From: an uncultured Lachnospiraceae bacterium
GTDB taxonomy: Bacteria; Bacillota; Clostridia; Lachnospirales; Lachnospiraceae
DNA: 64,000 bases
Assembly (NCBI GenBank): GCA_947631955.1
Contig: CANRNJ010000003.1
Coordinates: 157,319 to 221,318, forward strand
Reading direction: 5' to 3'
Shown here: positions 16,601 through 26,983 of the stretch, one piece after another
How positions within the stretch are numbered: position 1 is the stretch's first letter
Layout of the letters: each line of letters opens with the position of its first letter
Program-made: the position numbers and the translations under genes
Notes under the pieces: model-generated
Database searches by the model: none
Told to the model about the DNA's origin: nothing
The model's input: only the letters and a program-made list of their open reading frames with translations

Positions 16601-19306
16601 CTACTGTGTTTCTTCTATGAACCGCTCAAACTCTTCCGCGCTCATCAACACCTTGCGCGGCTTCGTGCCTTCCTCTTCCCCAACGACACCGGCCTCGCAC
16701 AGTTGGTCCATAATGCGCGCCGCCCTGTTGAAACCGATCTTGAATACCCTCTGCAGCATACCGATGGAAGCCTTGTCCTTCTCGATGATAAACCTTCCCG
16801 CCTCTGCAAAATACTGATCGTATTCGGAATCGCCGTCACCTCCAAAAGCGCCGCTGGAAGCCGAACCGTTCCCTATATTTTTGATCTGGCTCTCCACATC
16901 ATCGTCATACACATTACCGATATTCTGATTCTTCAGGAAATCGACCACGTCCGACACCTCTTTGTCCGATACAAAGGCTCCCTGAATACGGGCGGGTTTG
17001 GGATATCCCTGAGGATAGAACAGCATGTCCCCCTTGCCGAGCAGTTTCTCGGCGCCGACCATATCCAAGATCGTCCTTGAATCCACGCCGCTCGATACGG
17101 CAAACGCCACACGGCTGGGCATATTCGCCTTGATCAGCCCCGTAATGACATCCACGGACGGCCTCTGCGTCGCAATGATCAAATGGATGCCGCAGGCTCT
17201 GGCAAGCTGCGCCAGACGGCAGATCGATTCTTCCACCTCGCCCGGTGCAACCATCATCAGATCCGCCAGCTCGTCAACGATGATCAGGATCTGCGGCAGG
17301 ATTTCCGGCGCATCCGGATCACCGGCCGCGCGCATACTCTCCGCTTTCTTGTTGTATCCCTTCAGATCACGGACATTGTGATCGGCAAACTTTTTGTAAC
17401 GCTCAGTCATTTCCGCCACACCCCAGTGGAGGGCGGCAGCCGCTTTCTTGGGATCCGTCACGACGGGGATCAGCAGGTGCGGGATACCGTTATAAACGCT
17501 CAGCTCCACGACCTTCGGATCGATCATGATCAGCTTCACGTCTTCCGGCTTCGCTTTGTATAAGATCCCCATGATGATCGTATTGATGCAGACCGACTTT
17601 CCCGACCCGGTGGCTCCTGCGATAAGCATGTGCGGCATCTTGGCGATGTCCGCCATGACGATCTTGCCGCTGATATCTTTTCCCACCGCAAAGACAAGGT
17701 TGGAAGGGAACTCTTTAAACTCCGGCGACTCCACCAGATCCCGGAACGCAACGGCGCTGTTCTCCTTATTGGGCACTTCGATGCCCACCGCCGCCTTGCC
17801 GGGGATCGGCGCTTCGATACGGATATCCGTGGCGGCCAGATTCAGCTTGATATCGTCTGCCAGCCCCACGATCTTGCTGACCTTGACTCCAAGTTCGGGC
17901 TGCAGTTCGTACCGCGTGACAGACGGTCCCTGACTGATATCCGTGACCGTTACCTTCACGCCGAATGTTTCCAGTGTCTGCCTGAGTTTCTCGGCGGTTT
18001 CTTTCAGTTCTCTGGAAGAACTGCCGCCGCTTTTCCCGCTTCCTTTTTTCAGAAGGCTGAGCGGCGGGAACCTGTACGGCTTCGGCGCATGGACTTTCTG
18101 TCCGGGATCCTCCGGCTGCATGATCTGCTCCGCCCCGGCTGCTAGGGGCTCGTCCTTTCTTGCGGCCGTGGGCCTGACCGGCTCGTATACGGCTCTCTCC
18201 GGCGCCTCAATGTCCGGATATCCCTTTACGGTTTCCTCTTCCGCTTCTATTTCTTCCATGTCCGAAATATCTTCCGGTCCGTCCGCCGCGCCGTGTATGC
18301 GGATCTCATTCAGGGCGTCCGACTCGTTCTCTATGTAATGGCGGGAGTGGAGTTCTTTCGCCGGGCGGATCTCCTGCGTATCTTCCGTCTGGCCGTCCGA
18401 AACGTTCAGCGTGATCTCATGAATATCATCCCGCGCCCTTTTGGCCTCCTCGCGATCCTGTCTGCCGTCCTCTTTCCGATCCCTGTCAAGCATCGTATCC
18501 ATCATTACGCCGGACACCTTCTTATCCATGCGCAGGATCTTCTCGTTCTCCAGTTCCTCTTCTCTCTGCTGGCGGCGCTGCCTTTCCTGACTGCGTTTCT
18601 CCTCCATGGCAATCTGGCGTTCTCTGGCGCGTTCCCTGCGGTACGCCGCATCCTCCACGGAGCGCTCGTACATCTTCTTTCCATGTTTTTTCACTCCGCC
18701 GATAAACGACTTCTCCGTAACGATCACCATACAGATTATGGCCAATACAAGGATCAGAAGGATCGTGCCGGCCATTCCGAGAAAGTGATAGGACAGATAG
18801 ACCAGAGAACCCGCAATGACGCCGCCGCCGCTGCGGTCAGCGCTGCACCGCCCGTATATCTCCTTGATCTGATAGCTGTCCATATTCGCCAGATCGGCGC
18901 TGAACAATTCGCAGACCATGCTGACCAGAACAAATAAGACGACGCCCGATACCAGTTTTCTGGCCGCTATCTGATTGCCCGTGTTGGACATGCCGAAAGC
19001 GATCGCAAGAAAAATGATGATCGGCGCGATATATGCGGTCAACCCGAAGACTCCGAACATAAATGTGCTGACCGCGCTGCCGATGCTCCCGACAATACCG
19101 AAGTTACAGAGAAAAAGAATGACTGCAAGCGCCAGAAACAGGATCAGCAGGACCTCATTGCGGATCGCAGCATCCATCGGCTCTGCGGACGAAGCCCGCC
19201 CGCCCGGATCCTGCCGTTTTGTCCGGTTGTTTCTGCCGCCGGTATTTTTATTTGAAGATGATGTGCTCCTCTTTGCCGAAGAGCGCTTTCCACCCTGACC
19301 TGATGC
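16601..19306 (-). CDS. spoIIIE: FtsK/SpoIIIE family DNA translocase
   Basis: A 901-aa membrane-anchored DNA pump starting [11 protein letters not shown] (ATG 19306 with AGGAGG ten bases upstream). After a basic Ser/Asn-rich N-terminus there are four or so transmembrane segments in residues about 45-190, then a long charged linker, then the alpha/beta motor with Walker [13 protein letters not shown] near 560 and the DELADLM-type Walker B region. A C-terminal gamma winged helix ([20 protein letters not shown]) for orienting-sequence recognition completes the protein. It moves chromosomal DNA across the septum during division or sporulation. The neighbouring tepA gene recalls the Bacillus ymfB-spoIIIE order, favouring the SpoIIIE name, though a housekeeping FtsK role is possible. 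Confidence 0.95.
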   Translation of the reverse strand, partial: ASGQGGKRSSAKRSTSSSNKNTGGRNNRTKRQDPGGRASSAEPMDAAIRNEVLLILFLALAVILFLCNFGIVGSIGSAVSTFMFGVFGLTAYIAPIIIFLAIAFGMSNTGNQIAARKLVSGVVLFVLVSMVCELFSADLANMDSYQIKEIYGRCSADRSGGGVIAGSLVYLSYHFLGMAGTILLILVLAIICMVIVTEKSFIGGVKKHGKKMYERSVEDAAYRRERARERQIAMEEKRSQERQRRQQREEELENEKILRMDKKVSGVMMDTMLDRDRKEDGRQDREEAKRARDDIHEITLNVSDGQTEDTQEIRPAKELHSRHYIENESDALNEIRIHGAADGPEDISDMEEIEAEEETVKGYPDIEAPERAVYEPVRPTAARKDEPLAAGAEQIMQPEDPGQKVHAPKPYRFPPLSLLKKGSGKSGGSSSRELKETAEKLRQTLETFGVKVTVTDISQGPSVTRYELQPELGVKVSKIVGLADDIKLNLAATDIRIEAPIPGKAAVGIEVPNKENSAVAFRDLVESPEFKEFPSNLVFAVGKDISGKIVMADIAKMPHMLIAGATGSGKSVCINTIIMGILYKAKPEDVKLIMIDPKVVELSVYNGIPHLLIPVVTDPKKAAAALHWGVAEMTERYKKFADHNVRDLKGYNKKAESMRAAGDPDAPEILPQILIIVDELADLMMVAPGEVEESICRLAQLARACGIHLIIATQRPSVDVITGLIKANMPSRVAFAVSSGVDSRTILDMVGAEKLLGKGDMLFYPQGYPKPARIQGAFVSDKEVSDVVDFLKNQNIGNVYDDDVESQIKNIGNGSASSGAFGGDGDSEYDQYFAEAGRFIIEKDKASIGMLQRVFKIGFNRAARIMDQLCEAGVVGEEEGTKPRKVLMSAEEFERFIEETQ

Positions 19307-19351
19307 CATATATAAGTGCCTCCTGAGCATACTTCCACTCAATAATATAAT

Positions 19352-19380
19352 AGTATAGCATCTTCACTTTGTCTTGTCAT
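19352..19380 (-). promoter_or_regulatory. Sigma-A promoter for spoIIIE/ftsK
   Basis: ATGACA (19375-19380) and TATACT (19352-19357) on the minus strand, 17-base spacer, about 45 bp before the gene. The -35 box touches the tepA 3' end. Confidence 0.6.
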
Positions 19381-19383
19381 CCC

Positions 19384-20157
19384 TTATTTTGTATCCTGCT
19401 TTTTTCGTTCTACCATATGGTGGAGTTTTTCAACCGCATCCCGGATACCGCCCACCTGACAGATAATGCCCTCTTCCACCGCTTCGTTTCCCACGAGGAT
19501 CGTTCCGACGTCCTTAGTCAGGACTCCCGTTTCCATCATCAGCTCTTCCAGTCTTGCCTTGGAGATCTTACAGTGTCCGCACACAAATCCCGTGATCCTG
19601 TCCTGTATCTGCCGGAAATAGTCAAATGTCTGCTGTACGCCGATCACCATCCCGGTGAGCCTGACCGGGTGTATCACCATGGTGCCCGTAGGTACGATGT
19701 AGGAGTAATCCGTGCTGACGGCTATCGGCACTCCGATGGAATGACTGCCGCCGAGCACCAGAGAAACCGTCGGTTTGCTGAGAGATGCTATCATCTCCGC
19801 TATCGCAAGTCCCGCTTCCACGTCGCCGCCCATGGTGTTCAAAAGGATCAGGACGCCGTCGATGTCCTTGCTGTCCTCTATCGCCGCCAGCTGCGGCAGA
19901 ATATGCTCATACTTGGTCGTCTTGGACGTACTGCTCAGATTGTCGTGTCCCTCGATCTCTCCGATGATCGTGATCAGGTGGATCTTGTGATTGGCCTCGT
20001 TTTCATCCAGAGTGATCTGCCCCGTTTCGCCGATCCGTTCGTCGCGGTGTTTTTCTTTTTCCCGCTCTTTTTCCTGTTCCTCGCGTTTCTCCTCGTTCTG
20101 TCCGCTGTTTTTGCCGCCGCTCTTCTTGTTATTGTTATTGCTGTTCTTGTTTCCCAT
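19384..20157 (-). CDS. tepA: ClpP-family serine protease TepA (YmfB-like)
   Basis: A 257-aa protein. The first 40 residues are Asn/Lys/Glu-rich and probably disordered; the rest is a ClpP-like crotonase fold. The nucleophile region reads LGGSHSIGVPIAVS and the His region MVIHPVRLTG, with the oxyanion-type LLNTMGGDVEAGLAIAE before them. TepA relatives are ClpP-like proteases implicated in processing secretory signal peptides or spore small acid-soluble proteins in Bacillus. GGAGG precedes the ATG. It lies 77 bp upstream of spoIIIE. Confidence 0.9.
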   Translation of the reverse strand: MGNKNSNNNNKKSGGKNSGQNEEKREEQEKEREKEKHRDERIGETGQITLDENEANHKIHLITIIGEIEGHDNLSSTSKTTKYEHILPQLAAIEDSKDIDGVLILLNTMGGDVEAGLAIAEMIASLSKPTVSLVLGGSHSIGVPIAVSTDYSYIVPTGTMVIHPVRLTGMVIGVQQTFDYFRQIQDRITGFVCGHCKISKARLEELMMETGVLTKDVGTILVGNEAVEEGIICQVGGIRDAVEKLHHMVERKKQDTK

Positions 20158-20201
20158 TATGAACCTCCGACTTATATGATGATCCGCAGTTGTCTAATGC
20201 A

Positions 20202-20246
20202 GAAAAAAAGAGAATCACAAGCCTCTATGCTCTGTGATCCTCTCTT
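20202..20246 (-). terminator. Rho-independent terminator after the 493-aa membrane protein
   Basis: Minus-strand stem AGAGAGGATCACA / TGTGATTCTCT with a 13-base loop, followed by seven to eight T. It separates the metY/membrane-protein transcript from tepA. Confidence 0.85.
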
Positions 20247-20305
20247 AGTTTGCGTTGTGCGCCGATATTTATACATCATACCGCCGCCGTATCATGCGCC
20301 CTGCA

Positions 20306-21787
20306 TCAGATTTCAAAATCATCCCCGTCCGGCACATCCACATCGTACTTCATATCCTTTTCTTCTACCTCATATCCGTATTCCATCTCCCGCTTGACAT
20401 GCTTCTTTGGAAGAGGCAGCGGATTTTCTATATAACCGTTCTTTGTTTCCACCGTATGATTGATCTCCTCTATCACCGCCTGAACCACCTTTGCCTTATC
20501 GCCGAACAGACAGTTCTGCAGTCCCAGACCGGCAAGCACGATCCAGACATACAAAGACAGGACCGTAAACCCGTGTTCGCCGTACGCCGCCGCCGGGACG
20601 GGCGCCGCAGCCATACACAGCAGGATCCACGGCGTATAATTTTGTTCCTTTCCGCTCCTGAAAAATTCAAACACAAGAAACGAAGCGGACACGGCCAGCG
20701 CGCAGATCGGATAGAGTTCCAAACCTGTCCGGAGCCCGGCATCCGGATAACTGTTCCGATAACATGCCTCAAATCCCGCAAGCCAGCTTCCGACAGGACT
20801 GCCGGATCCCATACCGGACACAAACGGTTTGAGCGCCAGCCATACGGCCGCGCATATCCCTGTGGACACGACAATGACCGCCGCGTTCATTGCGGCGCCG
20901 TGATAAGGGGTCTTACCCTCCCGCCGGTCTTTCCGGCCAAGCGCGGCAGTCAGTACAATGACAAGAAGCGAGAACGCAATCACGTCAAGACATGCCAGAG
21001 CGCCGATCAACGCCCCTACGCACACCGAAAAAAGCACGGCGGCAGGTCTGGCGATATGATCCGCGCAGTACGCTTTCACAAACGCCGCCGCAAGCAGCAT
21101 GACGATCATATACAGGTCAAAGAACATCCATTCAGGCGTAAATTCAAAAAGCATCCGCAGACAGGAGCCCGATCCGGCCAGATACAGGGCAGCCGCACAT
21201 GCCGGCAGCCTTCCCGCCAGTTTTCCCGTCACGGCATAGACAAGTACGATGCCGACGATCTGCAGAACGATCTGTAAAAAGACAGCCGCTTCGGGTTTGG
21301 CACCCAGAAAAGACAGGGCCACAGACAACAGTTCCACATAGAAATACTCTGTCCCGTCCTCAAAAGTTTCCACAGCAGCGCGGTCTTTTCCCAGAAGTTC
21401 CAACGCGGCCTCCCAGCACGGCTGATCCTGTAAGGCGGGATCTTTTGCGCCATACGCCTGTATCCCGTAAGGCAGCGCACTCCCCGACACATAATTGTTC
21501 AGACAGAGGATCCGCACAAAGACGGCCGCCGCCAAAGCCAGTGCAAAGACGACGCCCGCCGCTATCCCGGCGGTACGTTCCTTACACGGCCATTTCATCC
21601 TGACCTGTTCGGAAACGATCCGGATACACCAGTAAAGCGCGGCAGCCGGGAGTACGGACAGGACGACGGCAAAGACGGCGCCGCAGCGCAGCAGAGCCTG
21701 CATACACACCGCCATCACTCCGACGCACAAAACCGTATATAGGAACCATAACACCCAGCCGAACCATGTTCTGCGATAAATCATCAT
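20306..21787 (-). CDS. Polytopic membrane protein of unknown function
   Basis: A 493-aa protein with about ten or more hydrophobic segments across residues 10-410 and a hydrophilic, acidic C-terminal tail of about 60 residues ending VDVPDGDDFEI. The first non-membrane loop (residues about 95-150) holds a Cys and Asp/Glu (AYGAKDPALQDQPCWE, TFEDGTEYFYVELLS). The layout resembles GT-C glycosyltransferases, which carry an acidic first loop, but no diagnostic motif was recognised. It is 15 bp downstream of metY and ends before a strong terminator. Function not assigned. Confidence 0.7.
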   Translation of the reverse strand: MMIYRRTWFGWVLWFLYTVLCVGVMAVCMQALLRCGAVFAVVLSVLPAAALYWCIRIVSEQVRMKWPCKERTAGIAAGVVFALALAAAVFVRILCLNNYVSGSALPYGIQAYGAKDPALQDQPCWEAALELLGKDRAAVETFEDGTEYFYVELLSVALSFLGAKPEAAVFLQIVLQIVGIVLVYAVTGKLAGRLPACAAALYLAGSGSCLRMLFEFTPEWMFFDLYMIVMLLAAAFVKAYCADHIARPAAVLFSVCVGALIGALACLDVIAFSLLVIVLTAALGRKDRREGKTPYHGAAMNAAVIVVSTGICAAVWLALKPFVSGMGSGSPVGSWLAGFEACYRNSYPDAGLRTGLELYPICALAVSASFLVFEFFRSGKEQNYTPWILLCMAAAPVPAAAYGEHGFTVLSLYVWIVLAGLGLQNCLFGDKAKVVQAVIEEINHTVETKNGYIENPLPLPKKHVKREMEYGYEVEEKDMKYDVDVPDGDDFEI

Positions 21788-21802
21788 TCGTGTCCTTCTT
21801 CG

Positions 21803-23089
21803 CTAGATCTGGGCAAGCGCCTGTTCCAGATCAGCAATGATATCATCTATATGTTCTATACCGACGGACAGCCTGATCAGATCCGGAGCCACGCCCGCCT
21901 CTTTCAGCTGCTCGTCGTTCATCTGCCTGTGCGTATGGCTTGCCGGATGGAGCACGCTGGTACGCGCATCCGCCACATGCGTTACGATCGCGGCAAGTTT
22001 CAGATAATCCATCATTTTGGCAGCCGCCTCTCTTCCGCCTTTTAAGCCGAAAGATATGACGCCGCAGGTGCCGTTCGGCATATATTTCTGCGCCAAATCA
22101 TAATATCTGCTGCTCTTAAGGCCGGGATAGTTCACCCATGCCACCTTATCATGCCGTTCCAGATACTCCGCCGTCTTCTGCGCATTGTAACAGTGCCTTT
22201 CCATTCTGAGCGGAAGAGTTTCCAGTCCGATGTTTAACAGGAAAGAATTCTGGGGTGACTGCATAGACCCCAGATCCCGCATCAGCTGGCTCGTCGCCTT
22301 GGTGATATAAGCCGCCTTGCCGAATTTTTCCGTGTAAACGATACCGTGGTAGGACTCATCCGGTGTGCACAGCCCCGGATATTTATCGGGACAGGCGCTC
22401 CAGTCAAAGCTGCCGGAATCCACGATACAGCCGCCGAGCGATACCGCGTGTCCGTCCATATACTTTGTCGTGGAGTGCGTCACGATATCGGCGCCCCACT
22501 CGAAAGGGTTGCAGTTGATCGGCGTAGCGAACGTGTTGTCCACGATCAGCGGCACCTGATGGTCGTGCGCCGCTTTGGCAAATTTCTCGATATCCAGCAC
22601 CACAAGCGCCGGATTTGCGATCGTTTCCGCAAAAACACACTTTGTGTTCGGCCGGAAAGCTTTGGCGATCTCTTCCAGAGGCGCGTCGGGATCGACCACC
22701 GTACAGCTGATCCCCATCTTTTTCATCGTACAGGTGATCAGATTATAGGTCCCGCCATACACCGTGGAGGACAGTACGACATGGTCCCCCGCCTCGCATA
22801 TATTGAGCACGGCATAATGGGTGGCAGCCTGTCCGGACGAAGTCAGCATGGCCGCCACGCCGCCTTCCAGTTCGCATATCTTGGCCGCCACACAGTCGTT
22901 GGTCGGATTCTGCAGTCTGCTGTAAAAATAGCCGTTTTCCTCCAGATCGAACAGGCGGCCCATAAACTCCGACGAGTCGTACTTAAACGTGGTGCTCTGA
23001 TAGATCGGCAGCACCCGCGGCTCCCCATTGCCCGGTTTCCACCCCGACTGAATACATATCGTTTCTTTCTTATATTTTCTGTCCGTCAT
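21803..23089 (-). CDS. metY: O-acetylhomoserine sulfhydrylase (PLP-dependent homocysteine synthase)
   Basis: A 428-aa Cys/Met-metabolism PLP enzyme starting MTDRKYKKE. The start at 23089 follows AGAGGG by nine bases; two earlier in-frame ATGs are closer to, or upstream of, that site. The Schiff-base lysine is in HSTTKYMDGHA near residue 205 and the substrate-phosphate region in SSGQAATHYAVL. It is expected to make homocysteine from O-acetylhomoserine and sulfide. Sequence features such as EPRVLPIYQSTTFKYDSSE are those of MetY rather than methionine gamma-lyase, though the latter cannot be excluded. No SAM riboswitch or T-box is seen in the 79 bp before it. Confidence 0.88.
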   Translation of the reverse strand: MTDRKYKKETICIQSGWKPGNGEPRVLPIYQSTTFKYDSSEFMGRLFDLEENGYFYSRLQNPTNDCVAAKICELEGGVAAMLTSSGQAATHYAVLNICEAGDHVVLSSTVYGGTYNLITCTMKKMGISCTVVDPDAPLEEIAKAFRPNTKCVFAETIANPALVVLDIEKFAKAAHDHQVPLIVDNTFATPINCNPFEWGADIVTHSTTKYMDGHAVSLGGCIVDSGSFDWSACPDKYPGLCTPDESYHGIVYTEKFGKAAYITKATSQLMRDLGSMQSPQNSFLLNIGLETLPLRMERHCYNAQKTAEYLERHDKVAWVNYPGLKSSRYYDLAQKYMPNGTCGVISFGLKGGREAAAKMMDYLKLAAIVTHVADARTSVLHPASHTHRQMNDEQLKEAGVAPDLIRLSVGIEHIDDIIADLEQALAQI

Positions 23090-23168
23090 AACATGCATCC
23101 CTCTTCCGCTTTCTTTCTTCTGCTTTCTGCCTTTCACAGGATCTTATCCTGCGGACTGCCGTCCGGGA

Positions 23169-23897
23169 TCACTCGTCCCAGTTGTGGTATACCGCCTGAA
23201 CGTCGTCGTCTTCATCCAACAGATCAAGGGTCCTCTGCATATTCTTGACCGCCGTTTCATCCGTAAGTTCCACCCAGTTCTGCGGGATCATGGTCACTTC
23301 CGACGACACCGCCTCCACACCGGCCTCTTTCAGGGCCGCGTCCACTCCGCTCCACTGGTCGGGATCGGTGTAGATCTCGTAGCTGTCCTCTTCCTCGGAG
23401 AAATCCTCCGCACCCGCATCGAGCGCCATCATCATCAGATCATCGGCATCCATACTGCACTCTTCCTTGTCGATAATGATCAGCCCCTTCTTGTCGAACA
23501 TAAAAGAAACGCAGCCGGGCGTACCCACATTTCCCTGTCCCTTTGAAAACGCATTGCGCACATTGGCCGCCGTCCTGTTCGGGTTATCGGTCAGCGCGTC
23601 CACGATAACGGCGATGCCGTTAGGGCCGTACCCCTCATAAGTCACATACTTATAGTTGACGTTTCCGCCTTCTCCGGCCGCCTTCTTGATGCCTCTTTCA
23701 ATCGTTTCGTTGGGCATATTGTTGGCCTTCGCCTTGGCAATGACCTGTGCAAGCTTAAAATTATTGGCCGGATCGGGGCCGCCTTCTTTGACGGCTACCG
23801 CGATCTCACGCCCGATAATGGTAAAGATCTTGCCTTTGGCGGCATCGTTTTTCTCTTTCTTGTGTTTGATGTTTGCAAACTTTGAATGTCCTGACAT
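23169..23897 (-). CDS. yebC: YebC/PmpR family protein
   Basis: A 242-aa protein with the family opening MSGHSKFANIKHKKEKNDAAKGKIFT, the NVRNAFSKGQGNVGTPGCVSF block and an acidic C-terminus. YebC-type proteins bind DNA or ribosome-associated targets; some relieve ribosome stalling and others repress promoters such as quorum-sensing genes. AGGAG lies seven bases before the ATG. It follows the CorC-type gene by 18 bp and shares its promoter. Confidence 0.95.
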   Translation of the reverse strand: MSGHSKFANIKHKKEKNDAAKGKIFTIIGREIAVAVKEGGPDPANNFKLAQVIAKAKANNMPNETIERGIKKAAGEGGNVNYKYVTYEGYGPNGIAVIVDALTDNPNRTAANVRNAFSKGQGNVGTPGCVSFMFDKKGLIIIDKEECSMDADDLMMMALDAGAEDFSEEEDSYEIYTDPDQWSGVDAALKEAGVEAVSSEVTMIPQNWVELTDETAVKNMQRTLDLLDEDDDVQAVYHNWDE

Positions 23898-23915
23898 ATG
23901 TAATCTCCTTTGTTT

Positions 23916-25271
23916 TTATTGATCGCCCTTGATCGGACGTGCAAGCACAGACCTGATCATCCGGTCCTTGACCTCAATGATCCGGAATGTGTATCCTTCA
24001 TAAGAAAACTCAAAATCTTCCCCTTCTTCCGGGATGTGTTCCAGTCTGGAAATGACAAACCCATTGACCGTGTCGAACGGCTCCTCCTCAAAGCTGATGC
24101 CCAGCTGTTCTTCCAGTTCTTCAAGCGGCGTCTGCCCTTGGATCACATAGCCGTCCTCGCCGCTTCTGCTGATGTAGCTGGCCTCCTCGTCGTACTCGTC
24201 CTCTATATCGCCGACGATCTCCTCCAAGATATCCTCCAGAGCCACAAGCCCGGCCGTCTGGCCGTACTCATCGATCACAATGACCATCTGTATCTTTTCC
24301 GCCTGCATGACACGCAGCAGATCATCGATCTTTCTCTTCTCCGTGATAAACCTTGGCTCCCGGAGAAGCCCCTTGATCTTGCCGATGGGCTTGTTCTTCA
24401 TCTTCTCGTTCATCTGCATACGCATCACGTCTTTCAGATGCAGGATGCCCACAATATGGTCTATCGTGCCGTCATATACCGGAAACCGGCTGTTGTGCGC
24501 GTCCACGATGAACGACGCCGCCTCCTGAAGCGTCATGGTACATTCGATACCGATCATGTTGTTGCGGTTGACCATGATATCTTTGGCTTCCTTATCGCCG
24601 TATTCAAAGATATTGTTGATCATCTCCGCTTCATTCGCATGGAGGATGCCCTGCTCATGTCCCTCGTTTACCATGGACAGGATCTCTTCTTCCGTCACAT
24701 CCGACTTGTCTTTTGCCGCGTTCATGCCGAACAGGCGCAGCACTCCGTTGGCGGTCAGTGATATGAGCGCCGTAAAAGGCGACACTATCCGCACATAATA
24801 ATAAACCGGGAAAAGAAATGCAGCGATCCACTTCTCGCTGTTGCGCGCGGCCGCCTTTCTCGGCAGCGACACGCCAAAAGCCACGACTATGTACAGCATG
24901 AGCAGCACGGCCGCCGCCGTTATAAGTGCCAGCACTAACTCCGTATACTCAAGCGCATAGGCGCCCGCGCTGTATAAAAGACCCGCGATCCCTGCCGCAT
25001 AGATGCCGATCCGATACAGATACAGCAGAGCAAACAGGAATGTCACAGCCGCCATGCCAAGCTGCATGGCGCCGTTATACTGCGCAGGGTGGGCAGTAAG
25101 ATAATCCAATCGGCGCTGTCTGGGGTCTGATCTGCCGGATTCTTCTCCTTCCGTTTCCTCTTTCTCCACGCTTTTCCTGTTGCGGAATGAAGAGTCAAAA
25201 CCGTTTAACAACATCTGGAGCAGCAGCAATATGACAAACCATATGATACTGCCCGCGGCACCGTCGTCCAT
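23916..25271 (-). CDS. CNNM/HlyC-CorC family membrane protein with CBS pair
   Basis: A 451-aa protein starting MDDGAAGSII; GGAAGGA lies upstream of ATG 25271. It has several transmembrane helices in the first 190 residues (DUF21/CNNM-like core). Two CBS domains follow, around 200-330 (ITEKRKIDDLLRVMQAEKI, then DEYGQTAGLVALEDILEEIVGDIEDEYDEE). The last part is the CorC_HlyC domain (PLEELEEQLGISFEEEPFDTVNG). Such proteins are linked to Mg2+/Co2+ efflux or tolerance. A strong promoter lies at 25313-25341 and yebC follows it. Confidence 0.9.
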   Translation of the reverse strand: MDDGAAGSIIWFVILLLLQMLLNGFDSSFRNRKSVEKEETEGEESGRSDPRQRRLDYLTAHPAQYNGAMQLGMAAVTFLFALLYLYRIGIYAAGIAGLLYSAGAYALEYTELVLALITAAAVLLMLYIVVAFGVSLPRKAAARNSEKWIAAFLFPVYYYVRIVSPFTALISLTANGVLRLFGMNAAKDKSDVTEEEILSMVNEGHEQGILHANEAEMINNIFEYGDKEAKDIMVNRNNMIGIECTMTLQEAASFIVDAHNSRFPVYDGTIDHIVGILHLKDVMRMQMNEKMKNKPIGKIKGLLREPRFITEKRKIDDLLRVMQAEKIQMVIVIDEYGQTAGLVALEDILEEIVGDIEDEYDEEASYISRSGEDGYVIQGQTPLEELEEQLGISFEEEPFDTVNGFVISRLEHIPEEGEDFEFSYEGYTFRIIEVKDRMIRSVLARPIKGDQ

Positions 25272-25312
25272 ATTTTCAATTCCTTCCTTTATCATAAATT
25301 ATCTGCCTTTAT

Positions 25313-25341
25313 AATATAGCAAGGATTGAAAGGGGTGTCAA
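25313..25341 (-). promoter_or_regulatory. Strong sigma-A promoter for the CorC-type gene and yebC
   Basis: TTGACA (25336-25341) and TATATT (25313-25318) on the minus strand with a 17-base spacer, 40 bp before the start. Confidence 0.75.
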
Positions 25342-25354
25342 ATGCCGGTCATCC

Positions 25355-25693
25355 TTATGTATTTAACTCCAGGCTGACCATTAATCCGTTGTTGACTACC
25401 TGCATGATATCCTGATCCAGATGGCATATCCTGTCTTTCAGACGTTTCTTGTCGATCGTCCGAAGCTGTTCCAGCAGGATCACGGAATCTTTTACCATAT
25501 CATATTTGCTGGCATTTAATTCAATATGCGTCGGCAGTTTCGCCTTGTTCATCTTGGACGTGATCGCCGCGCAGATCACAGTCGGGCTGTGCTTGTTTCC
25601 AACATCGTTCTGTATTATCAACACCGGTCTGACCCCTCCCTGCTCGGATCCGATGACCGGTCTTAAATCTGCATAGTAGATATCTCCTCTTCT
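25355..25693 (-). CDS. MazF/PemK-type endoribonuclease toxin (NdoA-like)
   Basis: A 112-aa protein starting [14 protein letters not shown], the classical MazF opening, with the conserved [14 protein letters not shown] and a C-terminal [19 protein letters not shown]. It closely fits Bacillus NdoA/EndoA in length and sequence. MazF toxins cleave mRNA at short sequences. ATG 25693 has AGGAAG 11 bases upstream; the longer frame to 25762 lacks it. The gene follows alr, as ndoA does in Bacillus, but no antitoxin gene (MazE/NdoAI) is present in the 108 bp between alr and mazF. It may therefore be solitary or regulated otherwise. Confidence 0.92.
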   Translation of the reverse strand, partial: RRGDIYYADLRPVIGSEQGGVRPVLIIQNDVGNKHSPTVICAAITSKMNKAKLPTHIELNASKYDMVKDSVILLEQLRTIDKKRLKDRICHLDQDIMQVVNNGLMVSLELNT

Positions 25694-25801
25694 CATTATC
25701 ACACACTTCCTTATTCGAATATTTGCATCTTTAGTATTGCCGGATTCTATAAGGGTATACATGATAATCTTTTTTCTGCAGATATTTCCTGCGCCGGACC
25801 T

Positions 25802-26983
25802 TTACCGGCAGTCGTCATAATAATCTTTGGCGGCAGTTATCTGCCCGCCTTTCTTATATATCCGCGGTATCCTTTTGCCCAGACCGCACGCAAGTTCATA
25901 GTTAAACCGGCCGGACAGCCCGCCCAGTTCTTCCATGGATATCCTCTCTCCGTTGTCCTCCCCGATCAAAGTCACCTCGTCGCCTTCCCGCGCATCCGGT
26001 ATGCCGTCCACATCGACCATGAACTGATCCATGCAGACGCGCCCCAGTATCGGCGCCTTCCTGCCCCGTATCAGCACATATCCCTTTCCGGACAGCCCTC
26101 TCGGATAGCCGTCCCCATAGCCTACCGGGATCGTCGCAATACGCATTTTCTTCGGCGTGACATAAGTGCCGCCGTAGCTCACCGGCACGCCCGCCTCCAC
26201 TTCCTTGACAAAAACGATATGGCTCTTCAGCGACAGGACCGGTTTCAGCTTGACGATATCCCGCGATACCTGATCGGACGGCCATAATCCATACAGCGTG
26301 ATGCCCGCGCGCACGACGTCCATGTTCGCTTCCGGCATCTCTATGATCCCCGCGCTGTTAGAACAATGTTTGACCGGAATACGGCAGCTCAGCCGTTCCT
26401 CCGTCAGTTTCATAAAACCGCTGATGCGCCTGAGCTGCTCCTTCGCCGATGTTTTATCCGCCTCGTCCGCCCTTGCAAAGTGTGTGAACATTCCCTCCAG
26501 TTCAACGCCTTCCGCCAAAAGCACCTTTTTTACAAACGATATGCCGCTCTCGTCCGGCCGGATCCCCACCCGCGTCATGCCCGTATCGACTTTGACATGC
26601 ACCTTGACGGGTCTGCCAAGCCTCTGCGCGCAGGCGGAAAGCTGATCGACCGTATCTTCCCGGAATACGGCCGGGCGTATATCGTTCTTTATCAGATCCT
26701 CGTAAGCGTAGGGAAAAGTATACCCAAGGATCAGGATCGGTTTCTGCAGGTGCGCCTGCCGCAGTATCAGCGCTTCTTCCGCGGTCGCGACCGCATAACC
26801 CCATACATAGTCAAGCTTCTCCAGTTCCCGTCCGATCTGAATGGCGCCATGTCCGTAGCCGTCGGTCTTGATCACCCCGATCATCCGGGTATGCTCAGAC
26901 AGATTCAAATGCATCTGTTCCATATTGTAACAGACGGCATCCAGATCTACCACCGCACAGACTCTTTGGTAATTCTCCCACAT
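25802..26983 (-). CDS. alr: Alanine racemase
   Basis: A 393-aa PLP enzyme that makes D-alanine for peptidoglycan. The PLP lysine is in IKTDGYGHGAIQIG near residue 39. The second catalytic Tyr lies in the VSYGGTYVTPKKMRIATIPVGYGDGYPRG region near residue 270. The start overlaps the end of nnr by 37 bp, indicating coupling. Confidence 0.95.
   Translation of the reverse strand: MWENYQRVCAVVDLDAVCYNMEQMHLNLSEHTRMIGVIKTDGYGHGAIQIGRELEKLDYVWGYAVATAEEALILRQAHLQKPILILGYTFPYAYEDLIKNDIRPAVFREDTVDQLSACAQRLGRPVKVHVKVDTGMTRVGIRPDESGISFVKKVLLAEGVELEGMFTHFARADEADKTSAKEQLRRISGFMKLTEERLSCRIPVKHCSNSAGIIEMPEANMDVVRAGITLYGLWPSDQVSRDIVKLKPVLSLKSHIVFVKEVEAGVPVSYGGTYVTPKKMRIATIPVGYGDGYPRGLSGKGYVLIRGRKAPILGRVCMDQFMVDVDGIPDAREGDEVTLIGEDNGERISMEELGGLSGRFNYELACGLGKRIPRIYKKGGQITAAKDYYDDCR

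Noticed and set aside
23090-23168. SAM riboswitch or T-box before metY.
   Set aside because: The gap is only 79 bases and shows no such structure; a CAGGAT/ATCCTG hairpin without a T-run is all that is seen.
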